Notes: generated by a model not told the origin, from the letters alone. DNA of 64,000 nt from Sphingomonas sp. UNC305MFCol5.2 (GCF_000712135.1 NZ_JOOE01000001.1:620001-684000), one strand, 5' to 3'; counted from the stretch's first letter, positions 1 through 9,103 are shown. Numbers and translations are program-made.

Positions 1-1
1 T

Positions 2-766
2 GGCCAGGAAGCCCGCTTCCAGGCCGCCCTGGACGTGACCCGCGCGCTCGATGGCCACCTCACCTGCATCGACGTTGCCGTCAAACCGGTCACCGTCGAC
101 GACTATGCGACGCTCGGCGGTGCAGCCCTGCTGCTCGGCGACGAGCAGGTGAGCGAAGCGGCGAACCGCGCGCGGATGGAGAAGCGCCTCAAGGTGGAGG
201 GTGTCGCCTATGACTGGATCCAGACGACCGGTTTCCTCAGTCCAAGCGTTCGCGAGGCCGCAGGACTCGCCGATCTGATCGTCCTCAACCGCGACATCAA
301 GGATGCCTATCCGGACATGGAGGAGGTGGCGACCGAGGTCTTGATCAAGTCAGGGCGTCCGATCCTTGCGGTGCCGCGCGCGTGTCAGCGGTTCGATGCC
401 TGTGGGCAGGCGATGATCGCCTGGGACGGATCAGTCGAAGCTGAAAAGGCCTTGCGCGCCGCGGTGCCGTTGCTCCAGCTCGCGAGCACAGTCACGATCG
501 TGGTATGCGAGGACGGCTCCATCAAGACTCCGGTGGAGGAGGCCGCTGCCTATCTCTCCCGCCACGGCGTCAAACCCGTCGTGCACCCGATCGGATATGC
601 ACTGGACATACCCAGCACGATCCTGCTCGAGCAGATCGAAGCGAACGGCGCGGCCTATCTCGTAATGGGCGGATTTGGTCGCAGCCCGTTCATCGAGGCC
701 GTGCTGGGCGGCGTCACGCGGCGCATGCTCCACGAAAGCCCGGTCCCGCTGTTCCTCGCGCACTGA
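2..766 (+). CDS. Universal stress protein, tandem UspA domains (5' end outside window)
   Basis: The reading frame is open from base 2, so the gene starts left of the window; a GTG at 35 is in frame but the residues before it (GQEARFQAALDV) already look like a Usp domain, so it is probably not the start. Two Usp-like halves are visible. The second half ends in the classic nucleotide-binding pattern (VMGGFGRSPFIEAVLGG, i.e. G-x2-G-x9-G), which points to an ATP-binding Usp. Two-domain Usp proteins are cytoplasmic stress proteins that often sit beside dehydrogenases in oxygen- or stress-responsive clusters, which fits the alcohol and aldehyde dehydrogenase genes that follow on the other strand. 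The exact trigger cannot be read from the sequence. Confidence 0.88.
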   Translation, partial: GQEARFQAALDVTRALDGHLTCIDVAVKPVTVDDYATLGGAALLLGDEQVSEAANRARMEKRLKVEGVAYDWIQTTGFLSPSVREAAGLADLIVLNRDIKDAYPDMEEVATEVLIKSGRPILAVPRACQRFDACGQAMIAWDGSVEAEKALRAAVPLLQLASTVTIVVCEDGSIKTPVEEAAAYLSRHGVKPVVHPIGYALDIPSTILLEQIEANGAAYLVMGGFGRSPFIEAVLGGVTRRMLHESPVPLFLAH

Positions 767-870
767 TTGCCGCACGGTTGACCACCCGGACCCGACCGCG
801 GCCCTCGTTGCTTCGCCCACGCCGGATCGGATCGGTCATGTCTGAGCAATGCGCTCCGGAAAAATGGAAC

Positions 871-895
871 GAGGGCCTCGCAACCGGCGGCCCTC
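871..895. other. Hairpin downstream of the universal stress gene
   Basis: GAGGGCC (871-877) and GGCCCTC (889-895) form a perfect 7-bp stem with an 11-nt loop. Only a short CCTTT follows on the + strand, so this is at best a weak terminator for the stress gene, which stops 105 bp upstream. Confidence 0.3.
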
Positions 896-943
896 CCTTT
901 CGGGAAGGTTGCCCCTTCCGCGTGGACCTCGCATAGGTGCTGG

Positions 944-1168
944 ATGCAGGGGGAAGCTACGATATTGCTACGCGTGCGCGGCCTGATCGAACGGCTCGCC
1001 CCGGAGCCGATTTGCGACGGGTGCATCGCGGAAAAATTGAACCTCACCCCGGGCCAGGCAAATCAGACGGCGCGCGAGCTCGCCGGCGGCGACGGCTTCG
1101 AACGGCAGAGCGATATCTGCGCGATCTGCGGCGCGTCGCGGACGGTCACGAGAAAGCGGGTGCGCTGA
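944..1168 (+). CDS. Small CxxC/CxxC (zinc-ribbon-like) protein, unknown function
   Basis: A 74-residue protein with two CxxC knuckles, CDGC at about residues 24-27 and CAIC at about 58-61, spaced as in small zinc-binding domains. The middle part (IAEKLNLTPGQANQTARELA) reads like a short helix-turn-helix. A small DNA-binding or adaptor protein is therefore plausible, but this is inference. I prefer this frame over an overlapping one in the same region because of the ordered cysteine pairs and balanced composition. It lies between the stress gene and the dehydrogenase pair. Confidence 0.55.
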   Translation: MQGEATILLRVRGLIERLAPEPICDGCIAEKLNLTPGQANQTARELAGGDGFERQSDICAICGASRTVTRKRVR

Positions 1169-1263
1169 CGCCACGCGGAAAGCGGCGGCACTACGCGAGC
1201 CGGCGAGCCGTCGCTGCTTCTTCCAGGTAGAATGGCCGGCGCTCCATCAGGGCCTGAACCAGG

Positions 1264-2331
1264 TCAGGCCGCCACGGCCTGCTTCCCGGGTTGCGAGACC
1301 GGCGCATTCTCGAAGTCCAGCACGATGCGGCCTTCGATCTCGCCCCGGTGCATCCGCGCGAACACATTATTGATGTCCTCGAGCGTTTCGGTGGCCACGG
1401 TTGCGTGGACCTTCCCTTGCGCAGCAAAATCGAGCGCTTCCTGAAGGTCGAGCCGGGTCCCGACGATCGAGCCGCGCACGGTGATGCCGTTGAGCACCGT
1501 ATCGAAGATCGACAGCGGAAAGTCGCCCGGCGGCAGGCCGTTGAGCGACACGGTACCGCCGCGGCGGACCATCCCCATCGCCTGCTGGAATGCCTTGTTC
1601 GAGACGGCGGTCACGAGCACGCCTTGTGCGCCGCCAATCTCCTTGCGGATGAAGGCGGCTGGATCGGTGTCGAGCGCGTTGACGGTGAGCTGCGCGCCGA
1701 GCCTGCGGGCGAGATCGAGCTTGGCATCGTCGATATCCACCGCGACGATGTTGAGCCCCATCGCCCTGGCATATTGCACGGCCATGTGCCCCAGCCCGCC
1801 GATTCCGGAGATCGCCACCCAGTCACCGGGTTTGGTGTCGGTGACCTTGAGACCCTTGTAGACCGTCACGCCGGCGCAGAGCACCGGTGCGATCTCGACG
1901 AAGCCGATATTGGCGGGCAAGTGGCCGACATAGTTGGGATCGGCGAGCACATATTCGGCGAAGCTGCCATTCACCGAATAGCCGGTGTTCTGCTGGCTCT
2001 CGCACAAAGTCTCCCAGCCGCCGAGACAATGCACACAGTGGCCGCAGGCGGTGTAGAGCCAGGGCACGCCGACGCGGTCACCCTCCTTCACATGCGTGAC
2101 GCCCTGCCCCACCGCGGCGACATGGCCGACGCCCTCATGGCCGGGGATGAAGGGTGGCTTCGGCTTCACCGGCCAGTCGCCCTCGGCGGCATGGAGATCG
2201 GTGTGGCAGACGCCGGCGGCGGCGACCTTCACCAGGATCTGGCCGGGCCCGACCTCGGGCACCGCGACTTCCTCGATGACGAGCGGCTTGCCGAATTCGC
2301 GGACGACGGCCGCCTTCATGGTCTTGAGCAT
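1264..2331 (-). CDS. adhP: Zinc-dependent alcohol dehydrogenase (AdhP type)
   Basis: A 355-residue medium-chain dehydrogenase that oxidises primary alcohols to aldehydes with NAD. Catalytic zinc ligands are in [14 protein letters not shown] and PGHEGVG; the structural zinc site is the four-cysteine lobe [15 protein letters not shown]; the Rossmann motif is [15 protein letters not shown]. Length and motifs match the propanol-preferring AdhP group. The start is supported by an AAGGAAA ribosome site. The gene lies 27 bp downstream of an aldehyde dehydrogenase on the same strand, so the pair could carry alcohol through aldehyde to acid. Both lie on the island side of the tRNA-Glu fragment at 5.4 kb and may be island cargo. 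Confidence 0.93.
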   Translation of the reverse strand: MLKTMKAAVVREFGKPLVIEEVAVPEVGPGQILVKVAAAGVCHTDLHAAEGDWPVKPKPPFIPGHEGVGHVAAVGQGVTHVKEGDRVGVPWLYTACGHCVHCLGGWETLCESQQNTGYSVNGSFAEYVLADPNYVGHLPANIGFVEIAPVLCAGVTVYKGLKVTDTKPGDWVAISGIGGLGHMAVQYARAMGLNIVAVDIDDAKLDLARRLGAQLTVNALDTDPAAFIRKEIGGAQGVLVTAVSNKAFQQAMGMVRRGGTVSLNGLPPGDFPLSIFDTVLNGITVRGSIVGTRLDLQEALDFAAQGKVHATVATETLEDINNVFARMHRGEIEGRIVLDFENAPVSQPGKQAVAA

Positions 2332-2358
2332 GACGAGATTTCCTTCCCTCGTGGCGCG

Positions 2359-3750
2359 TCAGAACGCGGCGTCGATGTCGACGACATCGATCAGCTTGTG
2401 GTTGACGAATTCCTTGATCCCCAGGCCGAGCAGCTCGCGGCCATAGCCGGAGCGGCGGACGCCACCGAAGGGCAGGTCGGCCTTCACCATCGTCGGATGA
2501 TTGACGAAGACCATGCCGGTCGAGATCTTGCGCGCGACATCGGCGCCCCGCTTCGTGTCGCGGGTGAACACCGAGCCGCCCAGACCGAAGGGTGAATCAT
2601 TGGCGATGCGGATCGCATCCGCCTCGTCCTTCGCGCGGAACAGCATCGAGACGGGACCGAAAAACTCCCAGTAACGCGCCGGATTGTCCTCGCCGACATC
2701 GGTGAGGATCACGGGCTGGACAAACGCTCCCTGGTTCGGCGCGTCCGGACCGACGGGCGTTGCGGTAGCACCATGCTCGACGGCCCGGCCGACCATGTCC
2801 TTGAGATCATCGGCCGCCTTTTGCGACGAGAGCGGCGCGAGCGTCGTCTCCGGATCGAAGGGATCGCCCATGCGCAACCCGGCGACGCCCTTGGTGTAGC
2901 GCTCGAGGAACGCGTCATAGATCTCGTCCGCCACGATCATCCGCTTGGACGAGACGCAGACCTGTCCGCCATTCCAGTGACGGCCGAACACCGCCCATTT
3001 CACGGTCTTGTCGAGGTCGGCATCGGCGAGCACGATGAAGGCGTCGGCGCCGCCCAGCTCCATGGTCGACTTCTTGAGCGCCTTGCCGGCGATCGCCGCC
3101 ACCTGGGCACCGGCCGCCTCGGAGCCGGTGAGTGCCACCCCGTGAACACGCGGATCGTTCAGGATCAGCTCGACCTGGCCATGCGCGGCATAGAGGTTGA
3201 TGAACGCACCTTCGGGGAGGCCGGCCTCCAGCATCAGCTTCTCGACGGCGGCCGCGCATTGCGGCACGTTGGCCGCGTGCTTGAGCAGCATCGTATTGCC
3301 GGCCGACAGCTGGGGCGCGATGATCCGGGCGATCTGATAATAAGGGAAATTCCACGGCTCGACCGCGAGCAGCACGCCGAGCGGATCGCATACCAGCATC
3401 GCCTCGCCTTCGGCAGGATCGGCAACCGGCAACTTTTCGGAGGCGAGCAGCGCCTCTGCGTTGCGGGCATAATATTCGAAGATCGCGGCGGAGAGCTCGA
3501 CCTCCGCTTTGGCCTCGCCCAGCAGCTTGCCCATTTCGAGCGTGAGCAGCGGGGCATAGGTCTCGATGTCGCGGCGCAGAATGTCGGCAGCCGATTGCAT
3601 CACCCGCGCGCGCTCGGCGAACGTGGTCTCGCGCCATGCCAGGAACGCCGCGTCCGCGCGGCCGATCGCCTCGCGGATCTCGTCGTCGGTGGCGGTGGGA
3701 AAGGTCTCGAGGACCTCGCCGGTATAGGGATTGGTGGTCGCGAAAGCCAT
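2359..3750 (-). CDS. gabD: NAD(P)-dependent succinate-semialdehyde dehydrogenase
   Basis: A 463-residue aldehyde dehydrogenase of the short succinate-semialdehyde type. The catalytic cysteine is in GGQVCVSSKR, the general-base glutamate in MELGGADAF, and the cofactor loop is EPWNFPYYQ. AAGGAG precedes the ATG. It is transcribed with adhP just downstream. The natural substrate cannot be fixed from sequence; succinate semialdehyde is the family default. A chemically similar substrate, alpha-ketoglutarate semialdehyde, is the end product of the hydroxyproline route encoded at 26-29 kb, but the distance and the intervening integrase make a functional link speculative. Confidence 0.88.
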   Translation of the reverse strand: MAFATTNPYTGEVLETFPTATDDEIREAIGRADAAFLAWRETTFAERARVMQSAADILRRDIETYAPLLTLEMGKLLGEAKAEVELSAAIFEYYARNAEALLASEKLPVADPAEGEAMLVCDPLGVLLAVEPWNFPYYQIARIIAPQLSAGNTMLLKHAANVPQCAAAVEKLMLEAGLPEGAFINLYAAHGQVELILNDPRVHGVALTGSEAAGAQVAAIAGKALKKSTMELGGADAFIVLADADLDKTVKWAVFGRHWNGGQVCVSSKRMIVADEIYDAFLERYTKGVAGLRMGDPFDPETTLAPLSSQKAADDLKDMVGRAVEHGATATPVGPDAPNQGAFVQPVILTDVGEDNPARYWEFFGPVSMLFRAKDEADAIRIANDSPFGLGGSVFTRDTKRGADVARKISTGMVFVNHPTMVKADLPFGGVRRSGYGRELLGLGIKEFVNHKLIDVVDIDAAF

Positions 3751-3928
3751 GCCTCACTCCTTTTCCCGCGTGTGAATGGGGAAGTCGGCGGCCATGTGCG
3801 CCCAAACCGGCAAGGGCCTGTATTGTGGTTTTTACGGACCTGCCCGCCATCGGCCGGCATGACGATGAGAAGATATCCTGGCGGCCCCAGGCGCGGCGCG
3901 GCGCGGCCCGATATCCGGGCAGGCCTGC

Positions 3929-5239
3929 TCACGCCGCTTTGGCGTAGCTCCCGACGATCGGCACCACCGCACGGGCGACGAGCTCGTCGAGCCCTTCGGT
4001 GATGTAGCGCGAATAATGCCGCTCGATCATGGCGACGGAGGTGTCGTGGAGCGCTGCCACCAGCCGGATCGGCAGACCGGCGCGCAGGCCCCGCACGATC
4101 GACGAATGCCTCAGCGCATAGGGGATGATCGCGCTGGAGAGACCTGCATCGGCGACTGCCTGGTGGAATGGCCGTAGCATCGCCGAGGACGAAGCCCAGG
4201 GACCGCGATCCACCTGCTCCCACTGCATCGGCCCGACCTGGCGCCGCCGCCAATGTTCGAGTAGCGGCGCGGACGGACTGCGACCGCGGGTGACGGGTTC
4301 GATCGCGGCGATCGTGTCCGCGCCGACGGGCACCCGGATATAGCTCAGGGTGCGCTTGCGGCCCTTGAACGATTGCGGGAGCATGAGGCGCGACTGGCCG
4401 AGCTGGACGTCGGCGACGGTCATCCGCGCGATCTGCGAGAAGCGCGCGCCCGTGGCGGCGAGCAGCACCACCAGCCGCCCGAAATCCTCGTCGAGCGCGA
4501 TGGCTGCGGCGACGATCGCGCGGACCTCGTCGTCGCTGAGGATCTGGTTGTCGCGGGCGGCGGTCGTCAGCAGCTCGGGCGCGTCGAGCTTCAATCCGAA
4601 CTTGATCACCGTCGGGAGGTCCGCGGGCAACACGCGGCGATGCATCGCGAAGGCATGATTGAGCGCTGCCTTGAAGTCGTTGACGACGCGCTGAAGGCTG
4701 GAGGGCTTCTTGCGCGTGCAGCGCAGCTGCCAGCCGCGCAAATCGGCCTCGACCAGTGCCGCGAGCCGGACGATCGGCAGCCTCTTGTCCTCGAGCACAT
4801 AGCGCGTGAGGCTCGAGGAGGCGTCGGACTTGATCGCTCTGCCCGCCCGCGACGAACTGCGCGCATCGCGCAGTGCGATATAGGCCTGGACCGCCTGCGC
4901 CACGGTCATGTCGGGGTCGCTGCCGACTGCGGCCGGCGCGCCGCTGTTCCGCGTCTGGAGCTCGATCCAGCGCAGTGCCCGGTCGAACGCCTGTTTGTAG
5001 GTGAAGACCTCGACGTCATCGGCTTCGCACCGGTCGTCCGCCTCGCCGATCGCGCTGGTCACATAGGCGCCGAGCGGGACATCGAAGTAGCGGGCGAACC
5101 AGGTGCCTTTGCGGGCGCCCTTGCGGTAGCCGATATGCGCGCCCTCGCTCAGTTGCCGCCAATAGGGCTTGTTGCGCACGGCCAGGTTACCGCGGGCGGT
5201 GCGGTCCTGGATCCTGCTCTCGACGACGGTGCGCGACAT
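3929..5239 (-). CDS. Tyrosine-type site-specific recombinase (integrase)
   Basis: About 436 residues. The C-terminal catalytic domain shows the expected order: the first arginine in ATGARFSQIARM, the YALRHSS box (a tyrosine replaces the usual first histidine of HxxR), and HDTSVAMIERHYSRY carrying the late histidine and nucleophilic tyrosine. The N-terminal part has a SAM-like core-binding region. ATG at 5239 is chosen; an in-frame TTG at 5254 is the alternative. It ends 178 bp from the dehydrogenase gene and starts about 125 bp from a tRNA-Glu 3' fragment, the normal arrangement of an integrase next to its attachment site. It looks full length and potentially active. Confidence 0.9.
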   Translation of the reverse strand: MSRTVVESRIQDRTARGNLAVRNKPYWRQLSEGAHIGYRKGARKGTWFARYFDVPLGAYVTSAIGEADDRCEADDVEVFTYKQAFDRALRWIELQTRNSGAPAAVGSDPDMTVAQAVQAYIALRDARSSSRAGRAIKSDASSSLTRYVLEDKRLPIVRLAALVEADLRGWQLRCTRKKPSSLQRVVNDFKAALNHAFAMHRRVLPADLPTVIKFGLKLDAPELLTTAARDNQILSDDEVRAIVAAAIALDEDFGRLVVLLAATGARFSQIARMTVADVQLGQSRLMLPQSFKGRKRTLSYIRVPVGADTIAAIEPVTRGRSPSAPLLEHWRRRQVGPMQWEQVDRGPWASSSAMLRPFHQAVADAGLSSAIIPYALRHSSIVRGLRAGLPIRLVAALHDTSVAMIERHYSRYITEGLDELVARAVVPIVGSYAKAA

Positions 5240-5363
5240 GGGCCAGGCGTCCAATTCGTCTAATAAGACTAGCCGGACACAGTCAGATCTGCAAGGAAGA
5301 AGATCATCTAAGTTATTGGTTTAACGTCGTTCCGAGTGTCTCCGAGGACGTTTTCAGGCATCT

Positions 5364-5407
5364 CTCTCACGGCGAAAACACGAGTTCGATTCTCGTAGGG
5401 GTCACCA
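5364..5407 (+). other. tRNA-Glu 3' half, probable att site (attR) of an integrated element
   Basis: Reading 5' to 3': anticodon loop CTCTCAC (5364-5370, anticodon CTC), the 3' half of the anticodon stem GGCGA, a 4-nt variable region, T-stem ACGAG (5380-5384), loop TTCGATT, stem CTCGT (5392-5396), acceptor strand AGGGGTC, discriminator A and CCA (5405-5407). No D-arm, 5' acceptor strand or 5' anticodon stem lies upstream, so it is not a working tRNA. A 3' half starting in the anticodon loop is what integration at a tRNA gene leaves at the distal end. Orientation places the element to the left, ending here. Confidence 0.7.
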
Positions 5408-6235
5408 GCGTTTTCAATGGCTTAGCCGTTGATGTTGAAATGAAATCTCGCCATCTGGCCGGAATAGCTCCTCGGATTCCGTCGGACATGGCTGGACGAT
5501 TGGCGCAGGTGTCGCCTCGCTTCCCACGCTGACGATCGGGCCGTCGGGCGATATCTACTGGTCGAGAACGACGCCGAGGGTGGCCCGCAACTGTGCCGCT
5601 ATTTCGCGGCCGAGAAACGCCGCGATGTCATCGCCAAACTGCCCGCCAAGGGCTGCGGCGGCGCGCTAGGTGTGCTCTGACAGCTGATCATCGAGCGCCG
5701 AGATGTGATTCTTCGATGTTTAGGCGATCAACGGTGGTGCTCGCGACGGGAATACGGAAGCGGCTCCCGGAATGTGAAGCGGCCTCAGGCCAGCATGGCT
5801 AAATTGCGTCGCTTGGGATCGTAATGGGCACCGTCCTAAAAGCGGAAAAATGGCGCAACCGCGCCATTCTGGACGATCGGGTCAGAAGCGCGTCCACATT
5901 TTGCCCCGCATATTTTCGCGGCTTTAACGGCATGTTGTGACAGGTCTTGAGCAGGCGATAACGCCGCTAAACGCGACGAACTCGCTCATCTGAATTGCCT
6001 GGTGACGGCTTTTGGGCCGCAAGCGGTCCGGCAGCTTTGGAGCAGAGGATTGGCCAAGCGGACGCTCGTCTGAACGGTGGGACGCTCTCGCATCCTGGGA
6101 TGTTGCCTGTCCGGGTTCTCGGGGAGCAAAGGTGCCCTCCAAGGATGACTAGGCTGGTCGGGAGGCTGGCCGCCGCCTGTCAGCGGGCACCGCCAAAACA
6201 ATGACGCGGCAATTCCCGCTCGCTATGCAGTCGTC
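5408..6235. other. 828-bp stretch without a convincing gene; gene debris
   Basis: No intact coding region. Bases about 5550-5680 (+ strand) contain a protein-like stretch beginning VENDAEGGPQLCRYFAAEKR and ending at a TGA at 5678-5680. It has no start and looks like the tail of a lost gene; I do not recognise the family. A minus-strand terminator (5846-5868) also lacks an upstream gene. Position beside the attachment site suggests this is scarred DNA outside the element. Confidence 0.4.
5846..5868 (-). terminator. Orphan rho-independent terminator (minus strand)
   Basis: AATGGCGC (5849-5856), loop AACC and GCGCCATT (5861-5868) form a perfect 8-bp stem. Read on the minus strand it is followed by TTTTTCC. 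No minus-strand gene lies directly to its right, so it probably belonged to a deleted gene. Confidence 0.5.
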
Positions 6236-7216
6236 ATGGGGGCATTCAAAAGAAACAAGACAAGCATTCTCAGGCTAAGCCTGATCGGCTCGCTCACAAG
6301 CGTCATTGTGCTGCTCGCGGCGCTGCGAGGCGCGGCTGACTATCGCGAACGCGTCGATGACCCGCCTGCCGCCACTCGGTGGATCCCGACCGCGCTCGGC
6401 ACGATCGCGATCCAGACGTCGGGCCCACCGCGCGGCCGCCCGGTTCTGCTGGTCGGCGGCACGGCGGGATGGAGCGGCTTCTGGAGCGAGGTCGCGCAGC
6501 ACCTCGCCGGACGCGGTTATCGCGTGATAGCGGTCGATCTTCCGCCGTTCGGCTTTTCCGCCCATGATCCACTGCGGCGCTACGATCGCGTGGACCAGGC
6601 CGAACGGCTTTCCGCCGTGCTGAAGGCCATAGCCCCAAACGCGCCCGCAATAGCGGTCGGGCACAGCTATGGTGCGGGCCCTGTGTTGGAGGCGGCGCTT
6701 CGCCATCCCGCGCAAATGCGCCAGCTTGTGCTTGTTGACGCGGCGCTGGGCACTTTCGATGCGGCGCCGCGTCCGGCGAGCTGGGGCCTTCGCCAGCCGC
6801 CGCTCGCCGAACTCGCCGTGGCTACGGGCTTCACCAATCCATGGGCGCTTCGCCCGATGCTCAGCTCGTTGCTGGCGCGCAAGCAAGCGGGCGATCGCTG
6901 GCTCGAGACGCTGCGCCGGCCGATGCGCCGGCCCGGCACTACACCGGCCTACGCGGCATGGCTCCCCGAACTATTCAACACCGATGACGGTGCCGCCAGC
7001 CGGCGCTCGGCGGCCGTCGCTGCAATGCGCACGCCCGTATCCCTGATCTGGGGCGAAGCGGATCAGACCACCCCGATCTCGCAGGGTGAAACGCTGTCGC
7101 GCCTCACGCGCGCCGCTCATTTCATCCGCCTTCCCGGAGTCGGGCACATTCCGCACATCGAGGATCCTGGCCATTTTCTCGCTGCACTTGATGCAGCCAT
7201 TGAGGGGCAACCATGA
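6236..7216 (+). CDS. Membrane-anchored or secreted alpha/beta hydrolase
   Basis: 326 residues. Residues 12-30 are a hydrophobic helix (signal anchor or signal peptide). The alpha/beta-hydrolase fold is clear: oxyanion region LLVGGTAGWSGFW, nucleophile elbow GHSYG with Ser144, acid Asp276 in WGEADQTTP, and His304 in LPGVGHIPHIED. The substrate is unknown; the family includes esterases, lipases and epoxide or C-C hydrolases. It overlaps the next gene by 4 bp (ATGA), so the two are translated together and probably act in one periplasmic pathway with the FAD oxidase. Confidence 0.82.
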   Translation: MGAFKRNKTSILRLSLIGSLTSVIVLLAALRGAADYRERVDDPPAATRWIPTALGTIAIQTSGPPRGRPVLLVGGTAGWSGFWSEVAQHLAGRGYRVIAVDLPPFGFSAHDPLRRYDRVDQAERLSAVLKAIAPNAPAIAVGHSYGAGPVLEAALRHPAQMRQLVLVDAALGTFDAAPRPASWGLRQPPLAELAVATGFTNPWALRPMLSSLLARKQAGDRWLETLRRPMRRPGTTPAYAAWLPELFNTDDGAASRRSAAVAAMRTPVSLIWGEADQTTPISQGETLSRLTRAAHFIRLPGVGHIPHIEDPGHFLAALDAAIEGQP

Positions 7217-8790
7217 CGCGCAAAAAATGGCTGATCGGCGTCTCCCTTATCGCACTCGCCGCGGCCGCAGGCGGTACGACGCTCTACACCCTGCCGCTCG
7301 CTGCGGACCCGATCGGGCCCAAGGATTGCGGCAGCGTATTGCCGGATCTCGGCGCGCTCCCTTCGCACGCAGCGAGCGCCGCCCAGCCTAACTGGGCGCA
7401 GCGCGGCGGCACCGTGAACGATGCGAGTTGCCTCAGCCGCACGACCGTGGCCGGCGTCGTGGCGGTGCGGGACGAAGCCGATGTTCGTACGGCTTTGACC
7501 TATGCGCGCGCGCATGGGCTCACCGTCTCCGCGGCTGGTGTGAAGCATAGCATGGGCGGGCAGGCTTTCCGAAAGGGCGGGCTGGTGCTCGACATGCGCG
7601 GAATGCGCGGCATTCGCCTCGATAGAGGCGGCCGCACCGTCACGGTCGATGCCGGCGCCACCTGGCACGACATCCAGCGCGCCATCCACCCGGACTTTGC
7701 GGTCAAAGCGATGCAGTCGACCGACATCTTCAGCGTGGGCGGGTCGATCTCGGTCAATGCGCATGGCATGGACCACCAGGCAGGCGCAGTGATGGGATCA
7801 CTCCGCAGCATCCGGCTGATGCTCGCCGATGGACGGGTGATCACGGCGTCGCGCACGGAGAACCCTGAGCTCTTCGCCCATGTGGTCGGCGGCTACGGCC
7901 TGTTCGGCGTCATCCTCTCCGCCACGCTCGATGTGGTGCCCAATGACATCTATCGTTCGGAACGCTCGCTGATCGACTATCGGGCCTTTCCCGAGACCTT
8001 TGCGGCAATCGCCGGCGATCCGGCGATCGGGCTCAGCTATGTCCACCTGTCCACCGCACCGGGCTCGCTGCTGCGCGAAGCGATCGTCTACCGCTACCGC
8101 CGGGTCGCGGCGGATCAGTTGCTCCCGCGGGCACCGCTCAGCGAAGTCGCCTCAACAAAGCTCCGGCGCCTGACGATCAATCTCTCCAAGCGGGGTGACA
8201 GTTTCAAGTCGCTGAAATGGTGGTCCGAGAAGAATTTGGAGCATCGCTTCGAAAGCTGCACCGTGACGCGAGCCCAGGCGATGGGCGACGGCGAAGCCTG
8301 CCTCGTATCGAGGAACGATCCGATGCACGACAGCGTCGCCTATCTGCGCAACAGCCTGCCCGCCGAAACCGACATTCTCCACGAATATTTCGTGCCGCGC
8401 GATCGCATCGTGCCCTTCATCGACGGCATGCGCGCTCTCTTTCGCGAGCAGAAAGTCAATTTGGTCAATGCCTCCATCCGTGCCGTCGGCGTCGAGGCGA
8501 ATGCGCTCTCCTACGCGCCGAAACCCGCATTCTCGGTCGTGCTCTACATCACCCAATCAACCGACGCGGCGGGCACCGAACGGATGCGCAGTCTGACGAG
8601 CGACCTGATCGATCTCACTGCGCGGGAAGGCGGCCGCTTCTTCCTCCCCTACCAACTCCATTACACGCCGCAGCAGCTCGTCCGCGCCTATCCTGAAATC
8701 CGCGGCTTCTTCGCGGCCAAACGACAATGGGATCCGGACGGCCTGTTCAGCAACACCTGGTACGCTCGCTACGCGCCGGCGCTGGGCTGA
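7213..8790 (+). CDS. Exported FAD-linked oxidase (lactone/polyol oxidase-like)
   Basis: 525 residues. The N-terminus (KKWLIGVSLIALAAAAG) is a signal or anchor helix. An FAD-binding domain of the PCMH type follows: AAGVKHSMGGQAF near residue 110 and the SVGGSISVNAHGMDH phosphate-binding loop near residue 180. The C-terminal region ends in WDPDGLFSNTWYARY, typical of aldonolactone/alditol oxidases and related plant-type FAD oxidases. It likely oxidises a sugar-like or alcohol substrate in the periplasm. Start overlap with the hydrolase gene (ATGA) supports a two-gene operon. The specific substrate cannot be named. Confidence 0.8.
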   Translation: MTRKKWLIGVSLIALAAAAGGTTLYTLPLAADPIGPKDCGSVLPDLGALPSHAASAAQPNWAQRGGTVNDASCLSRTTVAGVVAVRDEADVRTALTYARAHGLTVSAAGVKHSMGGQAFRKGGLVLDMRGMRGIRLDRGGRTVTVDAGATWHDIQRAIHPDFAVKAMQSTDIFSVGGSISVNAHGMDHQAGAVMGSLRSIRLMLADGRVITASRTENPELFAHVVGGYGLFGVILSATLDVVPNDIYRSERSLIDYRAFPETFAAIAGDPAIGLSYVHLSTAPGSLLREAIVYRYRRVAADQLLPRAPLSEVASTKLRRLTINLSKRGDSFKSLKWWSEKNLEHRFESCTVTRAQAMGDGEACLVSRNDPMHDSVAYLRNSLPAETDILHEYFVPRDRIVPFIDGMRALFREQKVNLVNASIRAVGVEANALSYAPKPAFSVVLYITQSTDAAGTERMRSLTSDLIDLTAREGGRFFLPYQLHYTPQQLVRAYPEIRGFFAAKRQWDPDGLFSNTWYARYAPALG

Positions 8791-8794
8791 ACGG

Positions 8795-9103
8795 CTAGCG
8801 CAACACGGCAGCGCAACCGGCGCCGATCCGTCCCTCCAGCACAAGGGGCGCGCCGCGCCGGTAAAGCGCCGCAGCGAAGCCCGCATGCGACGATCGTGCG
8901 AGCGTGACGCGGCCACGCAAGCTGACGATCTGCCCCCCTGCCGCTGCAACGGCGCGGATCGCGCGTTCGCGATCGCCGATCACGGCGACATCGCGGCCAC
9001 TCGGCCCGACGAATGGCATCGCCAGCAATAGGATCGCCCAACCCGCGAGCACCGCCGCCGTCCGGGCGACGAAGCGGAGGATGCGCCTAGTAGTCGTAGA
9101 CAT
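8795..9103 (-). CDS. Small single-pass membrane protein, unknown
   Basis: About 102 residues from ATG at 9103 (an earlier ATG at 9121 is in frame). One membrane helix (AAVLAGWAILLLAMPFVG) near the N-terminus is followed by a soluble tail, RDVAVIGDRERAIRAVAAAG onward, that looks periplasmic and contains one cysteine. The gene overlaps the end of the upstream gene by 17 bp. It is the third gene of a coupled operon of membrane proteins. No family recognised. Confidence 0.6.
   Translation of the reverse strand: MSTTTRRILRFVARTAAVLAGWAILLLAMPFVGPSGRDVAVIGDRERAIRAVAAAGGQIVSLRGRVTLARSSHAGFAAALYRRGAPLVLEGRIGAGCAAVLR

Noticed and set aside
937-1230. Alternative 97-codon frame overlapping the small CxxC protein
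   Set aside because: Arg-rich, no motif; the frame at 944 has ordered CxxC pairs.
1291-2595. A 434-codon plus-strand frame opposite the alcohol dehydrogenase
   Set aside because: Crosses two real genes and their ribosome site on the other strand.
2359-3750. Assigning the semialdehyde dehydrogenase as the missing last step of hydroxyproline catabolism
   Set aside because: It is 22 kb away, in an operon with adhP and on the other side of an integrase and attachment site; sequence alone cannot separate the two substrates.
5364-5407. A functional tRNA gene
   Set aside because: Only the 3' half is present; the D-arm, 5' anticodon stem and 5' acceptor strand are missing.
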